Of a stretch of DNA of 64,000 bases, positions 13,101 through 24,082 are shown one piece after another (the stretch's first letter is position 1; each line of letters opens with the position of its first letter). The position numbers were made by a program, and so were the translations under genes. The notes below the pieces were generated by a model, which was not told the DNA's origin, did not search any database, and worked only from the letters and a program-made list of their open reading frames with translations. The DNA is from Papilionanthe hookeriana x Papilionanthe teres. Taxonomy: Eukaryota > Streptophyta > Magnoliopsida > Asparagales > Orchidaceae. The DNA lies in contig CM040432.1 of assembly GCA_022702705.1 (NCBI GenBank), positions 45,286,540-45,350,539 of the forward strand, given 5' to 3'.

Positions 13101-16100
13101 TATATTTCTATAGTAAGAGATATAATCCTAAGGATATAACTTCATAGAAAAATAAAAGATATATTATAACTTTTCCCTAAGAATTAAATTTGCTGAAATA
13201 AAATTAGCGAAAATTGCTTATACTTTGGCAAATGATGCTAAAATAAAATTAACTTGAGCAAATATAAATATAAACTTAAAAAGCAATTTTTATCATGGCA
13301 TGCCTCATTTTGATCCCACTCAGTCACACTTTAGACACAATAGAGAAGAATAATCAAGATAGACCTATTTCCTAAAAGCATTTATCCTAAATTTTAGCAT
13401 TTAAAATTGAGTAGAAAATTAGTTACCATAAATCATCACAAGACACACTACACTTCATAATCAATTAACAGATTAATCATAATCATTAATACAGAAGTGA
13501 GCATCATTGTAATTATCAAAGTAAACTAGAAGACTTCTAATAAACTTCATATATGATTAATAAGAAAAAGTATTTAAATTACATCAAAATTAATAAGAAA
13601 AAGTATTTAAATTACATCAAAAATTCCTTGAAAGATAAATCCAAAGCTCTAAAAATATAGAACAAAATTAGGTCACATTCATATGATACCACCTGCTCAT
13701 TTCTCTTGGCAACGTCATATACATCGATCTTAAAGTTTGTTGGAATAAAAGTCTAATAAATGGTTCAAAATATAATAAAAGAAAAAACAATATAAATGTT
13801 GATCCTTTTGTACAAACAAAAATACTATTAATCATAGAAATAACTTAGTACAGTAAATTTGAGTAAAAAATATATTTCGATGATTACATAAATTAAAGTT
13901 ATAATTATAACAAATAGATAAAAATGTCTGTAATGAAATGAAATACATCTTCATGTTTCATATAATGTCTGTATAGAATATGACTTCCATATTTTTAATT
14001 AAATCTAAAGGTGCATAGTTCATCACAACTCATCAATCATTAGGGTTATTTTAAAAAAAGGTAATTCACCCATATAATAATAATGTCTCATTTAAATCAA
14101 ATGCATTTTTTTATTTGTCTAATATCAAAGAATTATGGAATCTAAATATAAATTTTAAGTATTTTTTTTAATTATCTCCTCCTTTTGAAATTAGTTAAGA
14201 CTATCCATTAAGAAGCATATAAACAATTTAACAACATATCCCAATCACCATATGCATAATTTTCAAGAAAGCATTCACAGCGAACTTATTGTTAGTTAAG
14301 ACAATTATGCTTATTTAAGATGTGAAAATAAGATATGTGAAACTCAAACCAAACGATAAATAATAGACCAAACCTAGCAAGTTTTCTTTATGAACCTCCA
14401 AGAAATTAACTAATAGAAAAAAGTCATAAATCCATGGGTGAATAGTTGAAATTCAAAAAAGTGATATTGGTATAATTTTGAATATACATGATTTGATTTT
14501 ATATTACGAATCATTAATTAATGCCTTGCATATTTTCTCTTATCATGCTATTTAGGATTACATCCACCACATCATTCAAACATTTTTCAATCATTAATTC
14601 TCTTCCTAAGGCTATTTCGCATCGTGAAATCGCATCCACTACTAATAATGGAAATACATCAAATAAATTGATAGACGAGAGATGTAGATTTAAATATTTT
14701 CTTAATAATATTTAAGCTTCATCAGACTACTTAAATACATCTAATGAATTATGACATTTTTTATTTTAATATTTAAATCCAAATAATTCTAGTTATCATT
14801 AACTTATTCATCAAGTACATTTGCTTGCTTAAAGCACAAGTTATACAACAACAACAACAACAACAAAGCCTTAATCCCACTAAGTGGGGTCGGCTACATG
14901 AATCCTTTTTCTCCATTGCGTCCTATTTAGTGTCAAATTTTTGTTTAATTCTAATAAATTAAGATCATTTTTTATGCAATAAGCCCAAGTTTTCCTAGGT
15001 CTACCTGTGCCTTTCTTAACATAAGTTGTATCTAAAACATCTACTCTCCTAATCGGATCATCAAGTGGTCGACGTTTAATGTGACCAAACCATCTAAGGC
15101 GACTCTCTCTAATTTTATCCATCACTGGTGCAACACCAACCCTATTACGGATATATTCATTTTGCATTTTGTCTCTAAGTGTAAAGCCACTCATCCACCT
15201 AATCATTCTCATCTCGGCAACACTTAACTTAGCATTATGCTTCTCTTTTAAAGGCCAACATTCAGCACCATAGAGCATTGCAGGTCTCACCACCATCTTT
15301 TAAAATTTTCCTTTCAGTCTAAGCGGTACTTTTCTATCACAAAATAGGTCGGATGCATTCCTCCACTTCAACCAACCAACCTGAATTCTACAATTAGCAT
15401 CCCCATCTATATCACCATCGCTTTGAACAATGGACCCGAGATATCTAAATCATTCACACCTTTTAATAATTTGATTACCCAAAGTTACACTTATGTCACT
15501 AGAGCTACTATTACTAAAATTACATTCCATGTATTCAGTTTTAGTTCTACTCAAAAGAAGACCTTTAAACTCTAATGTAGACCTCCATAATTCAAGTTTT
15601 TCCTGGGCTTTTTCTCTTGTCTTATCCACGAGGAGGATATCGTCAGCAAAAAGCATACACCAAGGTACATCCTCTTGTAAATGCCCAGTAAGACCATCCA
15701 TACAACAACAACAACAACAACAACAAAGCCTTAATCCCACTAAGTGGGGTCGGCTACATGAATCCTTCTTCTCCATTGCGTCCTATTTAGTCAGTAAGAC
15801 CATCCATAAATAAAGCAAAAAGATATGAGCTTAAAGCCGATCCCTGATGTAAACTAACAGAAATAGTAAAACATTTGGTCAACCCTCCTTCAGTTCGAAT
15901 ACATGTAACAGCTTTAGTATACATATCTTTAATGACTTGAATATAAATCATATCAACACCTTTCTTCTCAATGACTCTCCAAAGAACATCTCTATGAACC
16001 TTATCGTCAGCTTTTTCTAAATCAATAAAAATCAAATGTAGATCCTCCTTGTTATCTCTATACTTCTCCATCAAAACTCTCAATAAATGTATAGCTTCCA

Positions 16101-19100
16101 TAGTAGACCTGCCCGGCATAAATCCAAATTGATTATGAGAAACCTTGGTAATACGTCTTAACCTATGTTCAATTACCCTCTCCCATAATTTTAAAGTACG
16201 ACACATCAATTTAATTCCTATATAATTTGAACACTCTTGTGCATCTCCTTCATTCTTAAAAATGGGGACCAAAATACTCTTCCTCAACTCCTGCGGCATC
16301 TTTTTAGTTTTTAAAATAATATTAAAAAGTTTAGTAAGCCAAGAAACCCCCAAATCACCTAAATATTTTCACACTTCAATTGGAATATCATCAGGTCCTA
16401 TAGACTTTCCACCATTGGTTTTCTTTAAAGCCTCCTCAACTTCTTTTCTACTAATGCGACGGTAAAAATGAAAAGTTTTATTATTATTTACGATATTAAG
16501 ATCACTAAGGTCAATCGTATTTTCAGTATCTTCATTAAAAAGTTTATCAAAATAACTCACCTAACCATGTTGAATATCTTTTTCTAAGAAAACCATTTTT
16601 TGATTTTCATCTTTAATACACTTTACTTGACTTAAATCTTTACTTTTCTTTTCTCTTTGTTTGGCTAGTTTAAACATATATTTTTCACCCTCCTTAGTAT
16701 CTAACATATTATAAAGATCACTAAAAGCAGAATTTTTAGTGTCACAGATTATTCTTTTAGACTCCCTGCGGACCGTTTTATAGTTTTCCCAGTTCTCTAC
16801 GCTTTTACATTTAAAGCCCAAGTTATAATATGTAAAAATAGGTTTACGAATGATAATGTATAGATTTCTCGATGAGGAGTGAAACAATCATGCTGTGTGC
16901 ACATATACTTGATGAATATCAGCACGATAAGAATATGAATGCGACCAATTCAACATTGTTGAATTTCTCCAAATCAAGCAGAATTACAATCTATTCTCCT
17001 GCATTCCTCTACACCTAGCTTTAGGATTTTTAAAATTCATTATTCCTATATAGCCTACAGTTTTATATGACTTCCTTTGCGAGTTATTGGGCCTTGTTGC
17101 TTTTTCATCAACTATAGATTTTGGCAACAACTGGGCATCTTTCAACATCTTCTACAATAGCTTCAAATCAACTGGCCCTTTCTTATAGGTTTTGTGATCC
17201 TTTTGTGATCTCCATTATTTGAATTTATTTTAGATTGGTTGCCGTCAAACAATGAAATTTTAATTTATTTTCCTTATGATTATTGAAACATACCCATCTT
17301 CAACTATAGTATAACATTCATCTTTGCTTCTAGAAATTTTTTGGATGTGTTATTTGAGTATTAGCTTCACCATCTACAAAATTCAGTAATAGTCATGCTA
17401 TAGTTATCAAAATTTGGGAGGGTTTGTTCTATTACTTTCGGACTCCTCAACTATTCATGTATAGCCAATTTAATCTCAAAGTATTACTTTTATCCAATTT
17501 GGTTTCGATCATATAAAATTGAACCCAAATAGTACCATAGGGCCAAAATTGGGATCAATTTTGAATCACAATTTCTATATGAGGGATCATTTTGGGTAGT
17601 TTTATATAGTCAAAGAACTATAAATGAGATTTAAGATATGCTTGAGAATATTAACTCCTTATACAAGCAAGAAGCTGATTTTTTTCTAGTTAATTATTTC
17701 TTTCTACTTTTAATTGATCGAAATTTTGATATTAAATTAGTAGTGTGAATGATTTTATTCAAAGTCAACTTGGTTTGGTTTTCATTAAGTTTATGAATTT
17801 CAATTCATTGCTGAAATTTCATAGTTCTAAATTTAGATATTTTTTATCAAAGAAAATTTTTAGATTTTCATCTAATTAATTTCTTATATTTTAGGTTTTT
17901 CATCACAACTAATAGTAAGAAAATCAATAAAAGATCTTGTTACTTTTAAGCTTTGATTAAAAATCCTTGAACTTTAAATGTCCTGGATCAAACACCCTTA
18001 TTGATAATCTCCAAAACTTTGAATCTCGTAAGGAAATAGATGGATTTGAGAAAAAGGATCCTTAAGCTAGTATTTCTAGACAGAAGAGTGAACCTTGGAA
18101 AGAAAAGGGAAAGAAGGAGAGTTATTGGAATCTAAATTCCCTAAGAAGAGGAGGAGCAGGAGGGGATTGGGGTGGGGGGTGGGGTGGGGTGGGGGGTGGG
18201 GTGGGGTGGGGTGGGGTGGGGGTTGGGGTGGGCGTGTGTGGAGGATGGGGAGAGAGAGCTGCTATAAAATAGATCGTAGGATAATACAAATACAATTATT
18301 AGAGCCCCTATTTATAGCAATAGAGTTACATTCAAAATAAAACTATTTCAAAAGTAAATAAAGATAAGTACCCAAAAATATAAAATTTAATTTAAAAAGA
18401 GGATAATCCTTAAAATTAAGTGTGTTAAACTTAAAGAATCCTAAACCAGCCTAAAAATTACTATCATAATCTAGAAAATTTAAAAACAACTTTAATATAT
18501 ATCTTGTCCCGCATCAAACTCTACATCCACCGCTAACAACAAGCTTATCTTGTTCTTGTACAATGAAATTGTGTAGGTTTGCAAATAGGCTTATGTTGCT
18601 TTCCTAGAGAACCAATTTAAGTGCTTACTTTGTGCATAAAAATTTATTAATCTTGCAAATATTTAAAAGCATATCTGGCACTACAAATTGTGCTGTCCTG
18701 CTTGGGTACATCTGAAATTTTTAATGGACAACAAAACATATAAAAAAAATATACAGACTAGACCCTGCATAAGATATGCATGTTATGTTTCATAACAATT
18801 ACATATAAAATGCAGTGATCTAAAAAAGCATAGAGAAAACCTGTACAGCTCTGGATCCTCCTGTAGGGCTTCGATATAGGCTTTGAAAATAGCATCTCGA
18901 TCCTCACTGTTTGGATACCCTTCCATCAGTTGTTCAAATACTGTCACAAAGCCAAGTGCAAAGACAGCATCATATTGATAGGTTCTCTTGTACCTCAACA
19001 AATGTTGTTGGACAAGAAGCTCTTGCAATACATTATTGTATATGCTGGGAATAGGTCTCTTGTATGACTTCAGGAATTTGTATTTTGTTTCAGACACAGT

Positions 19101-19111
19101 GGGAGGAAGAA
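7068..19111 (-). CDS. THF1: THF1/Psb29 thylakoid formation protein, exons 2-5
   Basis: Coding exons, in gene order: 19111-18841, 10951-10735, 7608-7493, 7152-7068 (TAG stop). Joined, they give 228 full codons plus a stop in one frame, and every junction keeps phase with GT/AG borders. Segments typical of the family: SFLKSYKRPIPSIYN-like start (KFLKSYKRPIPSIYN), YQYDAVFALGFVTV, LMEGYP, DRDAIFKAYIEAL, FSYSRFF, LFRLLELANATEP, KRSVDRDLDVYRNLLSKL, then a charged, probably coiled-coil C-terminus. Known for the family: a chloroplast protein of stroma and thylakoid needed for thylakoid formation, photosystem II turnover and FtsH protease accumulation. The transit-peptide exon is missing: exon 2 opens in mid-codon (x-TT) after an AG acceptor, and I found no exon 1 upstream. 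The visible exons are undamaged, so the gene may be functional if exon 1 lies beyond the repeats. Confidence 0.93.
7493..7608 (-). CDS. THF1: THF1 exon 4
   Basis: Acceptor TTGACAG, then LCAALKIDKRSVDRDLDVYR and NLLSKLVQAKELLKEYVD plus AG of a split Arg codon. The donor GTAAGG is close to consensus. This is the most conserved C-terminal block of the family. Confidence 0.94.
7609..10734 (-). other. THF1 intron 3
   Basis: The 3126 bp intron contains a plus-strand RTE LINE 3' end (9385-9566). The rest is AT-rich with no coding signal I can defend; short open frames near 8564-8791 and 8904-9116 have no recognisable content. Confidence 0.7.
9385..9566 (+). mobile_element. 5'-truncated RTE LINE 3' end
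   Basis: The sequence matches, on the opposite strand, the 3' part of the RTE copy at 14846-16812. It encodes the end of the endonuclease/RT ORF (GRPRKTWAYCIKNDLNLLEL) and the final TQWRKRIHVANPT, and ends in a (TTG)n tail. The six-base string GTTTTC occurs on both sides (9379-9384, 9565-9570) as a weak candidate target duplication. Confidence 0.75.
10735..10951 (-). CDS. THF1: THF1 exon 3
   Basis: Acceptor TACAG, then one base completing Arg and 72 codons: DARKLEEWAQLQNANSL, IDFSSREGDVENILKDIADR, GNFSYSRFFAIGLFRLLELA, NATEPSSLEK. The donor is GTTTTT. This is the middle of the conserved domain. The intron between exons 2 and 3 is 7889 bp. Confidence 0.93.
13556..13621. repeat. Tandem duplication, 2 x 33 bp
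   Basis: A 33 bp unit beginning ATTAATAAGAAAAAGTATTT occurs twice head to tail (13556-13588, 13589-13621) with no visible difference. This suggests a recent replication slip in the intron. Confidence 0.85.
14846..16812 (-). pseudogene. RTE-clade non-LTR retrotransposon, 5'-truncated
   Basis: On the minus strand it encodes the C-terminal half of an RTE reverse transcriptase: KEGEKYMFKLAKQREKKSKD, GGKSIGPDDIPIEV, LWERVIEHRLRR, NQFGFMPGRSTMEAIHLL, FIDLEKADDKVHRDV, LHQGSALSSYLFALFMDGLT, CMLFADDILLVD (catalytic FADD) and TKTEYMEC, then the tail ending TQWRKRIHVADPT and a (TTG)n 3' end. A 15 bp duplication with one mismatch (AAAGCACAAGTTATA 14831-14845; AAAGCCCAAGTTATA 16813-16827) brackets it. 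Three stops (TAG at 16561, TGA at 16367, TGA near 15447) and an internal insertion break the ORF. It lies in THF1 intron 2, in the same orientation as the gene. Confidence 0.93.
15702..15791 (-). mobile_element. 90 bp RTE 3'-end copy inside the RTE element
   Basis: A second (ACA)n tail plus about 69 bp of RTE 3' end interrupts the reverse-transcriptase frame between LFMDGLT and the FADD motif. CAGTAAGACCATCCAT is repeated exactly at 15686-15701 and 15792-15807, so it is a real retrotransposition with a 16 bp target duplication. Confidence 0.93.
18168..18231 (+). repeat. G-rich (GGGGT)n tract
   Basis: About eleven runs of four or more G separated by single T (or TT), purely G/T for about 60 bp. 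This is strongly predicted to form G-quadruplexes on the plus strand, which is the template strand of THF1. Confidence 0.9.
18841..19111 (-). CDS. THF1: THF1 exon 2
   Basis: Encodes (V)LPPTVSETKYKFLKSY through EDPELY and the first two bases of the next Arg codon. The acceptor is TTTATCACAG at 19112-19121 and the donor is GTTTTC at 18840. A GTG Val codon at 19095-19097 could be mistaken for a start, but the PPT residues before it belong to the protein. Confidence 0.93.
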
Positions 19112-20337
19112 CTGTGATAAAGAAACTTGAGAACCGCAGATGCTGATATTAGGATAATAAAATACGGGCAGAAAAAAATCCAGTGATGCATTACAAAGAC
19201 AATGTCACATAACGACCACGGCATAATTGGAATTCAATCATCTCATTAACCCAAAAATTTAAAAGATAAAGTTCCAACACGTACTTAAAATGGTTATATA
19301 CTATGAGCATTGGAAAGATCAGAACTTAAATGGTTATAAATTATAATTCATGACAAAGATGGACTTTTCTAGCTGCATTTAAAGTGAAGTTTGTCATTCT
19401 TCCCTCAAAAGGAATTACCAATGTTTGGGGGGCAAAAAAGGTGAAAGGATTACATGCAGAACAACATTCCTACGTTTAGTTAAGGTTTGCGTTTTTTTGC
19501 ATTACCTCCTTGTTCATTCACTTCAAAGCAGTCGAATGGCTAAATTCCAAGCATTTATCTATTATACTACAATGAGTTTGCTCCCATCCAAACAGCATCC
19601 CAATAATTTATGAACTACTCAAAAGCTAGTGTTGTTTGTTTTAAGGGTACCCAAATCCATTTTGAGTAATTCATTACATTACCTTACTAACAACTACTGA
19701 GAAGAACAAATGACTTGATGCAAATGAAAATATCACCTGTTTTAAAATCAATGTGATAAATAATGAAATAAACAAAAGAAAAAACAAAAATTTTATATGG
19801 AAACACAAGTGGTAAAAGCCACAGGATAAGGAGAAAATTTAACTATATGAAAAGAAAAGTTACAAATGGAGAGTATCGACTCACATAAAACTCAATCAAA
19901 GAAAGGACGTTTCTTGTGCGAGGAAAAGAAGTATTTATAGATTTCTATAGGATCTCTTACAAGAATGTTGGCATCACCTTTAACTTCGTATGTGTAGGGT
20001 GTCCACTTGAATGCAACGGAACATTGTTTAGTTTCCCGTAGACCAAGACATCCAATCAGAACTTCTAATATATGTCTCGAGTATAGGAACGAGACTTGTA
20101 CCGGTTCAGTCCCGCTCAGAAAAGCTCGCCATTTGAGCGGCAGTAATCACAGTCTGGAATGTGCATGATGCTCATTTTTATGTTTGAAGACCGCATTATG
20201 TCTTTTTGGGGCCTCCTATGAACCAAATGAGGCCTTAATGTCGCTCCGACCGGCACTTTAGGTGCAAGGGTCCGGCATGAACACGCCTGGAATAGGTATG
20301 GCCATGACTCACCCTTGGCGTTACCACGCTAGAAACA
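19112..20337. other. THF1 intron 1 or upstream sequence; no exon 1 seen
   Basis: AT-rich to 19900, then a more GC-balanced stretch (20000-20337) with no recognisable coding content. I looked on the minus strand for a transit-peptide exon ending with a phase-1 GT donor and found none. Confidence 0.4.
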
Positions 20338-20384
20338 TGACCCACTTTTTAATGTTTACAAAAATAGCAACGACACCAAAAACT

Positions 20385-21868
20385 TGATCCCACTTAATAT
20401 ATATTTAATTTTATGATGAAATGTATAATGTGGATTCTACGCAAGTATACGTATCGTATCGAGTAATACAAGTGTCTCTAGTAAGTCCCGTTATCGATCC
20501 CACAAGTGAAGTTTTTTTAAAAGATTTGTAATAACTAAATTTAAAAGATTTACTTACTAATATAATATACGGAATTTAGAATACTTAACTAAAGCGATCT
20601 AAAAGATACTAATGCTTTAAATAAAGTTGATTTAAAGATTTCGGAAAAGTATCATTCACCTTGTTTTTAAACTTAGTCGAATGATGAATTCAAATAGATT
20701 TTTTATCGTATTGTGACGAATAGGAGCATTCCTATTCTTTACTCTTTTGGTCCAGGTGCGAAGAACATCGATTAGTCATCATGCTTGATCATCGAATCTG
20801 CGTTAGGCAGGGAGGATACTTAGCTGCCACTTGAACTCCCACGTTCCCTCACCTGAGAGCTAACATCTACACTTCAGTTCTCAAACAATAGGACTAAATC
20901 GAATATTTTAGTACGTCACACTAAAACGTCCAATTCAACGTCCGATAAATAATATTTCTCTATTTATTCGCAGCATCATTCCAAGGCTTTGAACTTCGAA
21001 TTTTGGATGTAATCTTTACTATAATTGATAATTCAACATATTTTAACAATTGATTAGTCAGTATTGAAACTAAATTAAGTTTTAAGTAAAAGATCATCAC
21101 AATTTATTTTAATATATTAGACAACTTTTATTTAATTTCATCAATTCACATAATTTCATAAACAAGAAGAAAGACTATAAAACTACTCGAACGTATGGAA
21201 TTAAATAAAGCATGGATTTCATTTAAAGTCAACAACAATAAACAAAGATACTTATCTCAATTTCCTCCCAATGACTCTCAAGCTTCTTTGACTTTTCCTT
21301 CTAATACAAAGACACTTCTTAACTCACTACTTACACTTACTCACACTAAACTTCAACTTAGACTCGAAAGCACACTAATAGAATACTTCTAAGACTCCTA
21401 AAATGAGACACACTACATACTAAAATTCGTCCTCTATTTATAGTAAGTAGAAAGGTCCAAGGAGTACTTAAGCACATTTTCAAAAGCGTCCAGTGTTCAA
21501 TGTATCCGGCATTTTGAACGGTCTCGCCGTCGCGAGAAACGACTCTCAGCCGTCGACGGGCTTAGAAGATCTTCAAACCGCGCGATCTAGTATCGGCTGG
21601 GTTCGGCTCATTATCGAGGAGGTAGTTGCAAACCTTTAAGAAATTCTCTTTATAATCTCGCTTGTCGATGTGGCTTCGATTTCGTAGTTAATGACTTAGT
21701 TCATTTTGCATGTATTTCTTCTTTTTGATCCAAATTCGTTTATTTTACGTTTTTTCTTCCATCACTTATAAATCTTCGTTCTCGCAATAAAATAAAGAAA
21801 ATACATTTCTTTAAAGTCGCAATCATAAAAATAGGTATGAATTTCTTAACATATTTTTCTCGCGATCA
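20385..21868 (-). repeat. Athila LTR (element B)
   Basis: 1484 bp, TGATC...GATCA. It is homologous to the plus-strand LTR 540-2012 in inverted orientation. It contains the GC-rich block (21518-21610) and, transcriptionally downstream, TATAAATAGAGG (21431-21442 on the minus strand). Confidence 0.85.
21431..21442 (-). promoter_or_regulatory. LTR TATA box, element B
   Basis: TATAAATAGAGG on the minus strand, identical to the element A string at 953-964 and at the same place relative to the GC-rich block. Confidence 0.6.
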
Positions 21869-21885
21869 AAATCTCCCAAACTTAA
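21869..21885 (-). other. Polypurine tract, element B
   Basis: Reads TTAAGTTTGGGAGATTT on the minus strand and directly abuts the LTR start TGATC. This is the position and composition expected for plus-strand priming. Confidence 0.65.
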
Positions 21886-22240
21886 TTATTACTTATCCTC
21901 AAGTAATTTTTATACTAAATAAAAATAATGATTTTTGTAATAGAAATTTTTAATTCAAATAAACTATGAATTAAATTTAAATAATACTATAATAAAGTTA
22001 AATAGAAATATTTTTAAGTAATTAAATTAACTTTATAGATATAAGATTATTTAGTTATCATTTCTAAGATTTCTAGCTCTCTATTTATTTCAGGAAAGAT
22101 TATATTAAAAACAGTAATTTACTTAAGATATTTAGATGATAGGAAGTTTAAGAAAATACTATTTAGTAAAATATTAATCCATATATATAAGTTTAGAAAT
22201 ATATTTGAGTTTTACCTTTTAGGTTGATTCCATTAGCCCA

Positions 22241-22740
22241 ATTTTGATAAGACATCTACTCAAGCCTTCCTCACTTATATTTTTCTTTTCTTTTCTTTTT
22301 TCTTTTTGGATTGATTTTTAATCCTTCTCTTTTCTTTTTCAGTGAGGATGATCAACGTATCCTGATATACTGTTAATAATTTTGAACTTCAACTTTCTCT
22401 TCCTAAATTTGAAACTTAAAATATTTCTTCGCTTATATGTATTTCATAAGCATTTACTTCATTGAGTTTCGATCTCTTCTTTTTCACCTAAATACTTAAG
22501 AATTTCAATTTTAGAATATAATTTCCTTACTTTAAATAAGCTTACTTATATTCTTATTCCTTTTAACCAAATATCTTATTCTATTAAATTAATTTGGATT
22601 TCTAGAAATATTCTATTCAACTTTCTATAATAATTATATAAATTAATTCAAGTTACTGAATTAAAAATTATTACAGAAAATCAAAAAATAATAATTTTTT
22701 TAACATAGAAATTGAGAACAATTTAATAATTAAATTTGTA
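22241..22740 (-). repeat. Module X (3' spacer shared by Athila copies), element B
   Basis: About 500 bp homologous to 31073-31595, including TTTTGATAAG, a pyrimidine-rich run, GTGAGGAT and TGAGAACA strings in the same order. Here it lies between the polypurine tract and ORF-b. No coding potential seen. Confidence 0.6.
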
Positions 22741-22755
22741 TTTTTTTATGTTAAT

Positions 22756-23586
22756 TAGTAGAAGGTATATCTCTACTCGATGAAGGCATATAACTCCTCG
22801 TCCCTGATCTCCATCCTTCGTGGGATTCATACGTCTTAATATTAGCCAGAGTGATAGGCTTCATTGGTTCCACCCATTCCTCATCATCTCTAGCCTCAAC
22901 TCCAGAGAGTTAGCAGAGTGCAAAAATTAGACAAGGTGTCCTGAGTCCTCCACTTTCACTTCGTGCGATGGCTAATATATTCTTATAAATAATATTTTCC
23001 ACATTTATACTTTTCGATTCGAATACAATAATTCGAATTGTTCTATCTCTTGTTACCTCAGGTATGGTGATATGTGGTAGCAATGCAGAACAAATGAAGT
23101 AGTGTCGAGCCTTAGATAATGCATTTAACATCGAAAGAGGAAAATTTACCGCTTTCGCGCCGCTTTATTTTCCAAACTCATTTCCCGTCGAGTGAGAAAG
23201 TTTATCATCTCTTCCAAATGGTCCTTCCATTGTTCCAAAAGTATCATAGTCACTCAGTATGCAGGTCACATACCTCATAAAACAAATTAATCTACAGACG
23301 ATCGAATTCAACCAAAAATCCTCTTACTTTGATCGGTGCATCTTCGATTGCAGTCGGATTGTCATAAAATTCTCGACAACTTCTACAAGAAGTCCTCGTT
23401 TATGGTGTAGCAAAAATTTTCCCATCCTCTTTCCTTAATTATTCGTTCCACTTCTCCGTCGGATTCTTGAAAACTCGATCCCGTATACATTTTCTTGCTC
23501 GAATGTTTTGAAAGTATCGAGTTTGTGCTTTCGCATTTATGAATCGGTTTCGTCGTAATCCAACCTTCGTCTTTGTCGAGGAGCCA
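22756..23586 (-). pseudogene. Athila accessory ORF-b (element B), broken
   Basis: The start at 23586 gives MAPRQ plus a basic segment, as in the copy starting at 33143. Downstream blocks match that copy: GWENFCYT, a LSKARHYFICSALLPH segment, NVENIIYKNILAIARSE, and DDEEWVEPMKPI with IKTYESH. Frameshifts and stops separate them, and the C-terminus ends early at a TAA near 22756. The product family is the 'putative plant transposon protein' domain found in the env position of Athila elements; its function is unknown. Confidence 0.7.
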
Positions 23587-23597
23587 TTTCGTTCGAT

Positions 23598-23797
23598 CTA
23601 TGAAAATCACAAAAATTCTAACTAAACTTCCAATTATTACTAAAATAGCTTCCTATAGCAACTAAAATCCATTTAAATCGATCTCCATGAATTTCTTCCA
23701 AGTATTTTCTCTATATTTCGAATTTTTCCAAAATTTCCCAATGTAGAAGAAATTCATGGTGAAAATAAAAAATTTTGCATAGGAGTGAAGCACTTAC
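23598..23797 (-). other. Conserved leader intron of ORF-b (element B)
   Basis: Donor TTG|GTAAGTGC and acceptor TTTTCATAG|ATCG delimit 200 nt ending 12 bases before the ORF-b ATG. The copy in the other element has matching sites 202 nt apart. Inferred from sequence only. Confidence 0.55.
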
Positions 23798-23937
23798 CAA
23801 GGGGAGATGAAATCTGGTGTCAAAAAGTGTTGAAATCGCCTCAAATCCAAGATCTCACGAGCCATAAGTCGGTTTTTTTCGAAGTTTTGAAGAAGGGGAT
23901 GATGAATAGTGTCGGTTGACTGGTCAAATATAATACA

Positions 23938-24082
23938 TTTCGCGATCTCGCTGTCGGCGAGATTTTTCTCGCCGTCGGCGAGCTAATTAATTTACCAAGG
24001 CCAAAGTTTCGGAAAATCTGCGTCGTCGGCGAGATCGTTCGTCGTTGTCGGCGGGATAATTCTCGCCGTCGGCGAGCTCCCA
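23938..24082 (-). promoter_or_regulatory. GC-rich CGCCGTCGGCG module upstream of ORF-b (element B)
   Basis: Several copies of TCGCCGTCGGCGAG-like motifs in an AT-rich setting, with a GGAAAATC string before them. The arrangement matches the LTR block and lies upstream of the ORF-b leader exon, so it may act as an internal promoter element. Confidence 0.45.

Larger units (their letters stand above)
10952..18840 (-). other. THF1 intron 2 (7.9 kb, transposon-rich)
   Basis: It contains an RTE LINE with a nested copy, a 33 bp tandem duplication and a G-rich tract. AT-rich stretches at 11960-14830 and 16828-18160 have no recognised feature. Around 11620-11680 and 17110-17170 two loosely similar strings (TTTGGCAACA...GGCATCTTTCA-type) suggest a further old intronic repeat. 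Confidence 0.7.

Noticed and set aside
18783..19097. Free-standing small protein starting at 19097
   Set aside because: The apparent start is a GTG Val codon inside THF1 exon 2, and the open frame runs past the real donor at 18840 into the intron.
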